This document shows positions 32,801 to 44,053 of a stretch of DNA of 64,000 nt, one piece after another (within the stretch, counting starts at the first letter, position 1; every line of letters starts with the position of its first letter). The notes below the pieces were generated by a model that worked only from the letters and a program-made list of their open reading frames with translations, made no database searches and had not been told where the DNA came from. This DNA is from Arthrinium phaeospermum (taxonomy: Eukaryota > Ascomycota > Sordariomycetes > Amphisphaeriales > Apiosporaceae): NCBI GenBank assembly GCA_006503535.1, contig QYRS01000013.1, positions 496,001-560,000 on the forward strand, read 5' to 3'. A program made the position numbers and the translations under genes.

Positions 32801-35800
32801 CTCTACTCGGGTGTAGGGGACTTTAGGCGTGAACTTTGGTGCGACAAGCGGATACAATAGTGAATAGTACACGATTTGAGCAAACATGCCGGTGCCAGTG
32901 AAACTTGCCAGTTTGATGAACGCGCCGGACTCGATAGGTTGTAGATGCGGCTCATACACCACGTCTTCGACAGGCTTGTTGGTCTTCTTGGATATCCAGT
33001 TTCGATACGCAGCCTCGGACTCTTCTCGCTGGTTCTTGTTGTAATGGGCGATGTAGGGGTCGATGTTCTCGATGTATTGGGGCTTCAACTCGAATGTGCC
33101 ATTATCTGACACTCCTTCCGGCGCCTTGAAGGTTGCCACTTCATCCAAGACCTGCTGGAAGTCCTCCTGCTCATGGAACTTGTCGGGGAGCTTGGTGCAG
33201 ACCTCGTTGAAGGACAAGGGTTTGAAGCAGAGGACATGGGAGATGTCGCGGCGCATGGCCATTAGATGCATCTCACGTTCGTCTTGGGTGATGAGCGAGG
33301 TCCTGTCACTGAGTAGGACGATAAGGAGATGGATCATGTCCTCGATTACATCCAGGTGTTGCGTTTCGTCTTGCGCAGAAGAGCATTGTTCAAAGAACCC
33401 CTTGGCCCAGTTGTCCATGCCAAACCGATCGACAACGGATGCTAGAACCCTGCTTGGGTCGCAAATAACCAGTGCCGTTTGGAGGAGGAAGATGTCACGG
33501 TGGTGGGTAACGTTTCGATGGAGGATATTACGATAGGTGATGGCTTGGTGCCGTAGGCTTATGCCGTTGCGCACCCACATGCCCGCCTTGATCTGGGCAA
33601 GCCAAACGCATACTCGCAAGGGGTAATCGAAGGCGGCCATCAGATAGTCTTCGGGTCCGTACTCGCGCCTTGGTAAGGTCTTGCGGCCCATCGTCTTGGG
33701 CTTCATCTTGAGCTCCTGAGAGGTAAAGCTAAGCACGGAGGCAAGCTCTTGAGCAGACATGTCCTTGCCACACTCAATGAGCCACGATAGAGTGTAGTGA
33801 AGTGCGTGGTGAAAACTGATGGGCTGCTCTTCCACCACGAATTTGACAACGTCATATTTCGTGGACTCCCCTGCAAACTCGAAATCCGTAAGAGTCTTGA
33901 ATCTGATCTCATCCTTGACCTCGGCTTGAGTGAAGCGAGCACGCTCTGCGCCAATTGAATTGACGACGACACTTTTGGCCGTGAGTCGTATAGCCCGAGG
34001 AATGCATTGCATGTCGTGGTCAGGTATTTTACGGAAAGAATCTGCAAGCATTCTGCACAACTGGTTCATTTCTCGCGTCATTAGAGAGGCCCCAATCCAG
34101 CTGTCGGTTTCGTACTCGACGTGTTCACCAATCGCTCTAACATTCGGGCAAATGCCCTGATGAAGTTTGACCAGATCAAGGAACTGGAGCAGATACCGCT
34201 CTTCTGTCCTCATGCGCTCTTGCACGTGTGGCGAACTGAACAAATACCTCATGTCCACATAGAAATGATACATACGTCGGTTTGTGACTGACCCTGTGTC
34301 GAACCCAAGGACGGCACTCGATGATACATCCCACGGATGACCAACCTGCCTAGTGGTCAGGAAAGTGTATAGAATGGCCATCAGAGTGGTGAGGAAATTG
34401 CCTCTTTCCACAACCTCGGCAGTGATAGATGGGGCAGTCAACATCTGTAGAGAGATGTTGATGATAGAGTGGTCTGGCTCGCGATCCCCAATAAGATAAA
34501 GCTGTGCCAAAGTCGTGTATAGAGCAGCAAACCGAAGTCCAAGGATGCGCTTGAACTCGGGGATAGTAACGACCGTCGATATGTAGAGAGCTCGCAAGTC
34601 GTTCCGGACCTTTTTCCACAGCCGCAAGTCGAACAAAATCAACCAGTCCAGGCGAACCCTTTCAAAAACATCTTCATATGGCCGACTTTCGACGTTTTCC
34701 AAGTATGCGGCTGGCGTCTCAACCCAATACCGTCCAGGCCTAGGTGGATCTGCCTTGTCCGCCTTGGCGTGTCCAGGAGTCTTGGGCACCTCGAGATTTA
34801 CCTTCGCGTATACCGTTGGTGCTATCAAGGGCTCGGCGGTATCTGAATCAGAAGGTGTTAAATCCCGATCTCTGGCGTTGCGCCTTGGCACCGGCGGCGG
34901 GGGCGGAGGCGGGGGGTATCCAGCAATTGTGGCTTCTTCTTCTTCCAGAGCTTCCCCTATAGGGCCTTGCCGCCAATCAGACATGTTGACGTCTCCTGCG
35001 GCTCCTGCGCCAGCGTCTATCATCATGACGTCTCCGTCATCCTCATCGTCACTGATATCATTATCTTCTTCGGCACTCGGCGGGGTCTGGCCATCGTCGT
35101 CGTCGTCGTCGTCAGAATCATCAAGAAGGGCTGCCAGATCTCTCGGCATGGCCGTAATACCAACAGGCAAGGTGCCGGTCGCATCGGCGAAAGCCATCAT
35201 TCTGGCACGGGTCACAAACAACCGCGCGGTTTCTCGCTGGTAGTGTTGGTACTCAATCTTCTCCTCGTCCTCGATGCCGATGTTGGTGAGACTTGCATGG
35301 TTGGCAGGGCTCCCTTTCCGCCACGGCATTAAAAGCTCCTCGCAAACAATCTGACGGAGGATACTCCCATCTCCCCCAACGGAGCAGCCGGCGATGTCAT
35401 TCAACCAGCTCACCATCGAACCACACATCTGTTCTCGAAAGGTATCCCTCGACGACCGGATTGTGACGGTAACTTTAATCTGCTCCAATATCCTAGCAAC
35501 ATCTAGAAGGTGCGAGATGTCAGGGTGGTATATGAGGATACTACGCCCCATGTTGTCTGTTTCGTGGGCTCTTTGATACCCATCGGCGGACGACATGCGG
35601 CAGGCCCTGGCCACCTGTTCCTGTACTTCCACGACAGTATGTTTTTCATCATTCCAGAGGATGACGGAGTATTCTCCCGGGGGATCGATATCGCCGCCGC
35701 AGTACGTGGAATTCAGTCGCGACATCTTCTCGTCCTGCTCGATCGAGGTCTTGGTCTTGGGCTGCCTGAGCTGCTCCGGCGCACATGAAACGACATCGCA

Positions 35801-36382
35801 TATAAAGTCTATAGCCCTGGCGACCGTCATGCGAATGTTGTTTAGCAGAGGCTCGGGCAGGCCTGCTGCCTCTTTGCCCTTCCCTTTGGCCTGGCCTTCG
35901 CGTTCGGTGTGAATGGTACAATATAGCGGTCGCTTCCAGGCCTCGGGGTCACCACAATCACAGCAGCCGCTATTACCGGGGGATATGCTGATGCGAACCA
36001 TGTGGCCCCTGTGATCTGTGGAATCAAAACACTTGCTGCAGAGGCAGCATGTTTCGTCGGCGCCGCAGGTCTTGCAGGAATAGGTGGCCTCGCCGGCGCG
36101 GAAGATGTGGCCGCATGCCTTGCCCCTAGCAGCTTCTGTGTACTCGGCGCCTTCTATTGCGCCCTGGGCTTCGCTGAGCTTCAGGCTGCCAGTGCTGGGC
36201 AGCTTGCCGTCGGGAAACAGCAGGCGCATGTACTCGGGCTTGCCTCCAGCCATAGACCAGAAGAGGTTGGAGAGGAGGTCGCGGGAGGCGGCATCGGTGT
36301 ATCGGTAGACATGCCGCTTCGGCAGCTCTATCAGATGCTGACAGAGCTGCAGCTCTTGTGTAGACATATTAGCCGTGTCCAT
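29802..36382 (-). CDS. UBR1: E3 ubiquitin-protein ligase Ubr1 (N-recognin of the N-degron pathway)
   Basis: Two exons (36382-30168 and 30069-29802, 98-nt intron) encode about 2160 aa. Domains in order: UBR box (about 90-158; CGHIFRAGEATYSCKTC, then CCLCSKCF, GHMVRIS and CCDCGDPEAW), which binds basic N-terminal residues; ClpS-like N-domain (YSVILWNDEKHTVVEV, about 235) for bulky hydrophobic N-termini; an acidic insert with poly-Asp and poly-Pro (about 430-520); a helical scaffold; an atypical RING (CILCQED about 1370, CGHIMHFSCF about 1475, CPLCKALGN about 1515); and the C-terminal autoinhibitory cap, completed by exon 2 (CQRNMGIFINIRKC). It ubiquitinates N-degron substrates with Rad6. The open frame runs further upstream to a GTG at 36424; the first ATG is 36382. 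Confidence 0.95.
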
Positions 36383-37434
36383 GGCTAGGGAGGGGACCTG
36401 GTAGGTCGCATGTGACGTCGGCACCTGTGGATCTCGGGCTCAAGGTCGACGGTTTCTTAGTCCTTCTGATGGTTTGTTTATTCAAAGACAGTGCAGCGCA
36501 CGTAGGCCGATTGGCAACAATTAATTGCACGTTGTTGGCATCAGGGAAGGAAAAATGATGGGTAGGTGACGTGACGTCGGTATACGTGCTGCTGCGTGTG
36601 GTGGTTAGTGCTGGCACATTTGGGGGGGTTCAGCTTGGATCAGGCCGTTCCAAAGCTTCAGTGTTGGTGGGGGTTTGCTGGGTTCCAATGCTGACGGGGG
36701 ACGTTGAGCTACATATTGATATATGTACCTACCCTCTTACATAAGGTGCCTCTTATCCATTGATCAATGTATTTGTCATGCACTGCGAGCGACTCGATTA
36801 ATCCTCCCGGAATATACGTATATAATTATGAGGCCGTTATGTTTCATCGCAAACTTCGGTTTCATTTCCTGTTCAACAATGAACGACAGTCCTTGGCTAC
36901 CTACTTAATGTACCTCAGGCTGATATGACCCGGCATCGCCTTATCGATACCATAGATCAGCTACAGATGCCTCAAATTCGAACATGCACAAGGGGCAAGA
37001 CCCGACAGCCAACATTTATAGCAGCGTCGGTCTCTTCTAGGTTGCCAGAATCGCGGAATAAAACGAGGTTGATTGATATTGGCCATAGAGTAAGTGACGT
37101 TCTCCATGTCATGTGTCGCCATTTCCAGGTACTTCATGTCACCACTTGATCACTATCAATTCGAAAATCGACATCATAACTATATCTTACGGCATATGAC
37201 CAATCGACCTTCGTATAAGAGCTCAACTGAGCCTTAAACAGGCCGGATAGAATCGGATATTATATCACAAATCAGGCTCGAAGCATGGTGTCCTCCCACA
37301 CCCATCGTGTAGTAATTCAATGTTTGCGCAGAGGCGTGTCTTTGGTCGTTCTATAGGGTACAATTGTACAGACGGGGGCTGGATTGCGTCCTCCCGTGGT
37401 TGCTTCCCAGCAATCTTCGAACTCTTGTCTGCGT
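36383..37434. other. Intergenic region between UBR1 and QCR9
   Basis: About 1.05 kb between the UBR1 start and the QCR9 stop (both minus strand). It should contain the UBR1 promoter and the QCR9 3' region. ORFs of about 60-80 codons show nothing recognisable. Confidence 0.5.
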
Positions 37435-37851
37435 CTATTCGTCCTCAGCCTCCTGGACGTACTTGTGTCGGATGTCCTTCCATTGGCGCTGCGAACTGTC
37501 AGCCAGGTCTATTCTGAAATTGGATTGGGGGCGGGTATGTCACTCACGCCTCGGTTCATGCTGTCCCAGACCTTGTCCATGCCTTGGTTGTAGATCCTGT
37601 TGTACCGTTAATTCCTGTTGCGACTCTTGTCGGCGTGCAAAATACGTACAGCTCGAAGCCGAAACCGGCAGCGAACACGGTTCCCAGCATCTGCCAGTTG
37701 CGGGCGAAGAGGGCGCTGCGAGTATAGTGTTAGATTACGTCGTCGTCGTGTTCGGAGAGTCGTTGGACGAACTTGTAGATGGGCTTGACCTGTTTGCGCG
37801 ATTAGTCTTCTCTCGTCATGTAAGCGGACCTGGGCGCAGGGGCCGTACCAT
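37435..37851 (-). CDS. QCR9: Ubiquinol-cytochrome c reductase subunit 9 (complex III)
   Basis: Five tiny exons on the minus strand: 37851-37849 (ATG only), 37789-37773, 37715-37650, 37596-37548 and 37488-37435. Spliced, they give 62 aa: M-V-K-P-I-Y-N then ALFARNWQMLGTVFAAGFGF, IYNQGMDKVWDSMNRG and RQWKDIRHKYVQEAEDE. This matches Qcr9: a short matrix N-terminus, the F/ARNW start of one membrane helix, the conserved D-K-V-W-D segment and the N-x-G-R-Q-W-K-D-I motif. Each junction keeps frame with GT-AG ends. No exon forms a long ORF, so ORF callers miss the gene. Qcr9 is needed to assemble active cytochrome bc1 in the inner membrane. The ATG-only first exon is the least certain part. Confidence 0.85.
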
Positions 37852-38433
37852 TTTGACTGATTTGCGTAGAATCGCACTCTGTTTCTGGAGAAGGGGTGGT
37901 CGTGTGGTCGGTAGGGTGTCAATGGCGACTCAATTGACTTGACTTGGTAGAGAGTGGAATCGTGGTTGAAGATGAGGCTCCGAGGACTCCTTCAATGGAA
38001 TTTGGTCATGGTGATTGCCGACGTTTGATTGGCCAGAGCTTACCGGCTCCACCCAGCCAGGCTTAAGCGGGCTGGGCTTTTGGTAGCACGACAAATGCCC
38101 TCCAGCCCTTTCTCCGATGGCACTTTAGCAGGACCGTACCTACAGCTTGGGCAGTGAAATAAGGTGGGCTGCTTCAGTGCGTCTGTCTACCATTCACTTT
38201 GACGACCCCTCCAAGCCCTCAAGAGGGTCGACACGGCCTGGTTCCCTGGGAAGTACATAAAGAGCGGTTCCTACGTGTATGACGGATCTTTCAGTCCTAA
38301 TTTGTGAAGAACTTTATTTGCTCTCTTCCTTTTATTTCTCCGATATCGATTTGCCAAATTATTTCACCCAATTTCGTTGGGGCAGCTCCGAAAAGCACCG
38401 CGAGAGCTTTACGTTGCCCTCGCCAACTTCACG
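37852..38433. promoter_or_regulatory. Divergent promoter region of QCR9 and PYM
   Basis: 582 bp separate the QCR9 ATG (minus) and the PYM ATG (plus), so both promoters must lie here. No canonical TATA box stands out near either start. No gene seen. Confidence 0.5.
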
Positions 38434-39039
38434 ATGCCTTCAGAACCTGCCAAACCTTCCACTTCGGGCATTGTCACCGACGAAGTCAGTGGCGTGCGTC
38501 AAATTCCCGAATCAGTCCGTGCAGACGGAAGCACTCGAAAAGCGATCAAAATCAAACCTGGGTACCGTCCTCCGGAGGATGTCGAGCTCTACAAGAACCG
38601 TACCGCCGAGTCTTTTCGCAATCGCGGGAAGGGCGGCATTCCTGGCACGGAGGGACTAAAGGATCAAAAAGTCGAGCTGCCCTCGGCAGCAAGCAATAAG
38701 AATGCCAAGCGAAGGGAGGCACGAAAAAAGGCCAAGACAACCGACGAACCCAACGACGCCGACAAAGCGAAGGATGCTGCCGAGAGCAAGCCAGAGGACG
38801 TCGATCCCGAGGTCGAGAAGGAGAAAAAAGCTCGTAACCTGAAGAAGAAACTGAAGCAGGCCAAGGACCTTCAAAACAAGAAGGAGGGAGGCGAGTCTCT
38901 TCTGCCCGAGCAAATTGCCAAGGTCATCAAGATCAACGAGCTTATACGCGAGCTCGAAGCGCTTGGCTTCGATGCCGATGGCGAGGCGAAGACCAAGGGC
39001 CAGGACGAAAGCGAGAAGCCGCAAGAGGAACAGGGATGA
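38434..39039 (+). CDS. PYM homologue (partner of Y14 and Mago; exon-junction-complex disassembly factor)
   Basis: Intronless, 201 aa. Residues about 20-50 form the Mago-binding domain: G-V-R-Q-I-P-E-S-V-R-A-D-G-S-T-R-K then IKIKPGYRPPEDVELYKNR, the most conserved PYM signature. The rest is a charged, Lys/Glu-rich coiled coil (KKARNLKKKLKQAKDLQNKK) and a short C-terminal helix (IAKVIKINELIRELEALGF), which in PYM contacts ribosomes. PYM releases exon junction complexes from translated mRNA. The start is the ATG at 38434; the open frame reaches 38377 but begins there with TTG. Confidence 0.9.
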   Translation: MPSEPAKPSTSGIVTDEVSGVRQIPESVRADGSTRKAIKIKPGYRPPEDVELYKNRTAESFRNRGKGGIPGTEGLKDQKVELPSAASNKNAKRREARKKAKTTDEPNDADKAKDAAESKPEDVDPEVEKEKKARNLKKKLKQAKDLQNKKEGGESLLPEQIAKVIKINELIRELEALGFDADGEAKTKGQDESEKPQEEQG

Positions 39040-39976
39040 ATCGCCTGTCCTCTGGTTACCACTTGGCGTGTGAGGGCTACACGACGCAAGCTCTAGCCTG
39101 GATATCAGGCCTGTGAGCTTGTGGTTTTGCCAGGACGCTAACGCCATCCTCAAATACCTGATATGCCACCATCTGATTGCGGCTCAAAGAGTCTTATCCA
39201 GACTTGTGGTCGTATAGTTGAAGAACAGATTCCGCACGCGCATCCGACATATTGTTCTTGGCAAATCAAGACAATCGGCGGCATATCTTAATTTGCGAAG
39301 TGATCACCACAGCCTATGCGTCAAGGGTGAGGCCATTTTGAATGGTGGTGATAGCTGGATGGGTCCCGAATCGATGAAAGGGTGCATTGCCAACGAATGC
39401 TATGGCAAATCGGATCAGCAGTGGGCTGTTCGTCATTCTGCAGGTCCAGCGGCACGACCCCTAGACCCCCTGGCTTGATATATATTTCATGCCCCGATAA
39501 AATCCGGCTTTTTTGGAAAACGAGGCTCGAGACGGAAGAACTTGCTGGCAACTTTGGGTAGTGCGTAAAAAGAGTGTGCAGATATCTTCCTCGGTATTGG
39601 ATGTTATTGAACCATATTCGGAATCATTTGATGGCAATCATGTAGCTGTAGCTAAATGCATAGACTGTACACAGCGTCAAAGTTTGGTGACGACCCAACA
39701 TCAGGAATCGCGTTTCATCGCTGCCCCCTGGAAACACCCTTGCTTTTTGTTCATGTCAGGGCGCTTCTTGGTAGGCAGCACCAGCGGGATGGGCAAAGTT
39801 TGGCAGGGTCGGCGCTTTGGGTTGGCGTTTATCTGGAGTTGATGCGGGGCGAGGATCAGTCGGACAACATCGCGGATACGCGTCCTGCGAGGCCTTACAC
39901 GTCACAAATACGTCTTTTTGAGGACATCCCAACCAGTCAATCAACATTTTGTCATAAAAAAAATTGTCTTTCTACT
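39040..39976. other. Intergenic region after PYM
   Basis: About 0.9 kb. The open frame of the next gene extends upstream to 39656 but has no ATG with good context before 39977. Small ORFs in other frames are not supported. Nothing else recognised. Confidence 0.45.
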
Positions 39977-42535
39977 ATGTTCTCTCGGGTGAACGACCCA
40001 ACTCGGGCCAGGCTGAGGAGAGACATCCGTGATGCAGTCGATGAGATCGGCTCTGTCGACAACTGCAACGTCTTCGCAACGATAGAAAAACCCGAAACTT
40101 GTACTTCACCTCCCGGGCTAAGGCAAAGGCTTCGTGACGCGCTCGCGCTATGGTTCTCAATAGGTGCTGCCGGTGGGCTGGACACGAACACCGTGGTCTA
40201 CGATTTCGGAGACTACAAAAGTGGCCAGGCACTTACTCTAGGCGCACTCTCGCCTGGTGGAGAGACGACTCAGTTCCATTGCCTTCGGAACGTGGCTGAG
40301 GAGCTCAACTGTGAGATTTTCCTCATAAAGCTGAAGAGGAAGGACACTGGCGCCCAAAACTACGGATATGATTACGGTGATAGGCCTGAAAATGAAGGAT
40401 CCGAGGACGAATCTGAGGACGAATCTGAGGACGAAAGCCCGCCAGTAAGTACATTCGCCATGTCTTTAGGTCTAAGAGATAAGCTAAGGTATCATTCTCT
40501 ACAGAATCATGGGGTGGACTATAATATCACCGAAAGAACATGGACAGCAGAGGTACTGGTCGACTGGCGAAGCGGTTTTAGATTTGACGACTATCCTCTC
40601 ACTGGGGACGTCGTAGTCCAGGACGAGTTTGATATGGAGGAATACGATGACGATGTTAGCGAAGATATGGAGGACGTTTGGGAGGTGGGACCGCATGATC
40701 CTGTGAGCCAGCCTTCCTAACTATGGACTCACGCCTTGGTCCAATTCTGACATAAAGTGCTCCAGCAACGCGGCTTTAGTAGGTGGTTCACATCCACGGT
40801 GAGTAACGCAGATCGACCTCGGTTCCGGTTTATTATCCAATTATGCTCATGGTCTCTCTAGGCCGCACTCATCGTATCGAAGGCCGCATTGCTTGAGTTC
40901 TTGTCCGAGCTGTCTTTCCATGACAACAGTAGCTCGTCCTCCTCGCAGCTGGTCAGTTATATGGCTGCCAAATGCCATGATCCGCAGCATGGTCAACGCC
41001 ATCTCTATGATCTGTTTCGGCTCTGCTCGGAACTATCAAGCGGTCCTAATCAGCTACAGTCACTCGACGAAGCAACCATCATCGAGGTGCTCCAGTTATG
41101 TATCCGTCATAAACACGCGCAGCTGTTCGATTTGATAAGCAGCAACATATCCATCACATTGTCGCCAGCTGGGTTTTTCCCCTGGGCAGGCGAAAACCTT
41201 CGAAACGTGGAGTTTCCGATAGGGGCGCTAATACCTGCGTAAGCCTGTCCGTCGTCTCAGCGATTATTGCTGCGCTCGGTACTGACGATGATCGCAGCAT
41301 CCGCCGTTCTCTCCCAAACACACATCGGTGTGGTGATTGGTACGCCTATATTGTTAGCCTCCGAACCTTGGACGACGGTGCTCCCCAAGAGCTGCGAGAG
41401 TTCGCCCAGGCTGCTTTGAGCGAGGCGGCGCATTTCTGCTCGCACGGTGAGGTTTTTGAAGCAGACGGCGAGCTGCTTGTACTAATAGCCTACCGATTTA
41501 ACGACTTTGCATGGTTATTGGACGAGTATGTTGACACCCACGAGCGCGTGTACAATAACTGACAATATTAGGATTGCCCCCATCGTACAGCAAAGAGCTG
41601 CAGATTTCGCCTTTGCTGCGGTTTTCTGCTGGGCACTCTACGATGCAGCGACACGGGGAGAATTGCCGATGGACGAGTCCTTAGAGCTGTTACGGAGCTT
41701 GGTAGTCAACATACATGAGTCTTTTGATATCCTCCAGCTGGTCAGCGTTCCGGTTTACTGTGAAAGGGAAAAACAGGCAGCCTACAATGGTACGCCTCTA
41801 CCACCGCCACCTGTCTCAGACGAGACTCTCCTCAATACCATTAGACTCATGATCGCCATCAAGCCTGAGGACGACGTGCGAAGCTTTCTCTCCAAGGTCA
41901 CGGAACAGGTCAGACTCGTGGACTGGAGAGACTTCACCGAACTCTTTCTCCCATTCGTCAACAGCTTACTGGGGTTGGCTGAGTTGCATTCAGCGGATTT
42001 GAGAGACTCCCCCTACGCCAGCCTCGCTCGCGAAATCGTCATGGAATACTGGCAGCAGCAGCATGTCGGATTGGCGTCACAGCCGCAGACACAAGCAGTC
42101 CATCACCTGAGTATGATGCTGCTGAATTGTGGATGCCCCTTTTGCCTAGGGATACACGGGTTTTTCGTTCAGACCCCGAACCAACCACAAGCGCCTTTTA
42201 TGACTGTCATATCCGACCGTGCAGGGCTCATGCACCTCAGCGCAGTGATCAAGGAGTGTGCCGGCTTCTGCGACTATTCCATAGAGCATAATGGGTTACA
42301 CTGCAAATGGTGGCTTATTAAGAGGGGCTTCATGCCTCGGGAAGAGCAAAGCAGCCGCATACAATCCGGGCGAGCAGTCTTGGGCAAGATCAATCAGTTA
42401 CAGTTATCGTTGGTACTTGGGGAGCAGGAATATGAGCGCCTTATGGGGGTGCGCGCATCCTCGCTGGTTCCTTCAGAAGTGTTACCGCATGAGGCTCTGA
42501 GCCCATGCAATATTCTCAGTCACGGACTTCCTTAA
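39977..42535 (+). CDS. Unrecognised six-exon fungal protein
   Basis: Six exons (39977-40444, 40505-40702, 40766-40798, 40862-41238, 41298-41525, 41572-42535) keep one frame and give about 755 aa. I do not recognise a catalytic domain. Visible features are an acidic patch with three tandem (D/S)EDES units near residue 145, a second acidic region (EEYDDDVSEDMEDVWE) near 210, and a long helical C-terminal half with a CGCPFC pair near 615. The acidic linker followed by a helical, Cys-containing C-terminus faintly recalls the non-catalytic part of large fungal 2OG-Fe(II) oxygenase-like proteins. I see no HxD...H iron-binding motif, so that is only a guess. No signal peptide or membrane helix. Intron 1 is 60 nt, in frame and stop-free. 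Confidence 0.6.
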
Positions 42536-42862
42536 TGCCGAAACATTCTAGCGCTCTAAGATTTCGACTATATAGGGTATCCATGAATAAACCACGTTGA
42601 AATTGCCATTGGGAAGGCTGTAAGCCAAGCGGAAGGATCGCCATACCTCGGGAGCGTTCAAGCCTTCTTGGCAAAGAGAGACCGCACTCTCTCCACAAAA
42701 CATCCGAAATCCCCCACCTCGGCCGGCATATGCCACCCGACGTGGATCTGCCTCCCTCTCTTGATCGCTTCGGCTTCTACGGCATGAGCCACAAACTCGA
42801 TATTCTTTCCGACTACCTGTTCATTCACTTCACTCTCTGCTGAGTTACTTCGTATCGGCAAT
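42536..42862. other. Short intergenic region
   Basis: 327 bp between two plus-strand genes. Minus-strand ORFs here are 60-73 codons and unsupported. Presumably the promoter of the EthD-like gene. Confidence 0.45.
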
Positions 42863-43808
42863 ATGGCTTCAACTTCCAAGACTCCTGGCTTGTTGTATGC
42901 TAGCAGCAGAATATCACGACCTCACATCCTCGATGAGAAGACCTTCTTTGAGTGGTACGATGAGGAGCACATACCCGAGTTGATTCAGACCAGCGGGTTC
43001 GATTCTGCCTTCCGGTTCACCGACCTCGACCCTGGCTCAGAATGGCCCTACCTGGCCGTCTACCCTACCAAGGACTTCTCCTTTTTCAAGTCAGATGAGT
43101 TCAAGGGCATGAAGTCGCTACAAAGCGATAAGTTGCCGGGGACCGGTGCTGCCGCAGAAGTCATGGACTCGGTGTCAAGGTTCGACCAGTTGGTCCAAGT
43201 CTACGACCCGACCAAGAAGGGACCCGGTAGGTTTGGCCCAGCAGCGGATTCCCTTGACGGAGAGTGTTAGCCATCAGGCGATACTAACATCAGGAAGGGC
43301 ACACCAAGTGCATCATCTCCGCACAGATGAAGTCCCTCTCCGGCCCTACCGTCGAGGAGGACATTGACGCTTGGTACCGTGCAGAGGTAAGCGAAAACCT
43401 CACAGAGGCCAGTGGAAGTTGCCGCCCGCTCATGAACTGTTCACAGCACCTTCGGCTCATCGCCACATACGAGGGCTATATCCGAACCACCAGGTACAGG
43501 CTTGCCTTTTCTGCGCAACTCCCACCCTCGGCCGAGGATGCAGCCAAGCCGCCTGTCTGGTTGGCGCTTCACGAGTTCGAGACCGAGACTGTGGATTTGG
43601 ACAAGCTGCGCGAGCTGACGGCGACGGAGGTAAGTGCGAGGCCATGCGTAGTCTTTCTTCATGAAGTGCATCAACCTACAAATCTTGCTGACCACGATAC
43701 GTATAGTGGACTGACAAGATCCATGAGACGACCAAGGGCATTTTCATCATGTACAAGCTCGCTAAAGCCTTCGGCACCCAAGATCTGTTTCATGGGGTTG
43801 AGATGTGA
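42863..43808 (+). CDS. EthD-like dimeric alpha-beta barrel protein, 4 exons
   Basis: Four exons (42863-43226, 43298-43386, 43447-43629, 43707-43808) encode about 245 aa. It has two related halves. Each starts with a beta-strand and a helix carrying an F/Y-x-x-W-Y-x-x-E/A motif (FFEWYDEEHIPEL; IDAWYRAEH) and continues with strand segments such as LAVYPTKDFSFF and LALHEFETETVDL. This is the ferredoxin-like EthD/dimeric barrel pattern seen in many fungal proteins of unknown or catabolic function. The first splice needs the acceptor GGAAG (43293-43297) to keep frame, although a canonical CAG lies four bases earlier; this junction is the least certain. Substrate unknown. Confidence 0.65.
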
Positions 43809-44053
43809 TCCCACGATATCCACGAGGGAGGATATGGACGGCCTTCCCTTCCACCTTGGCATAGTATGTGACATAGAGACATTTTTAAAAAACATTATTT
43901 TGATGATACGTGTGACTGTTTGGCCATACTGCGTATTTGCGTATCTGGCTTGATTTTGATTGTGGAAGAGCAGTAGATATCTATGTTCAAATCTAGCTTG
44001 CGCCATTCTAGTCTTTCCCAATTGCAACCCGCACTCTAGGTCAGGCGCCTCGC

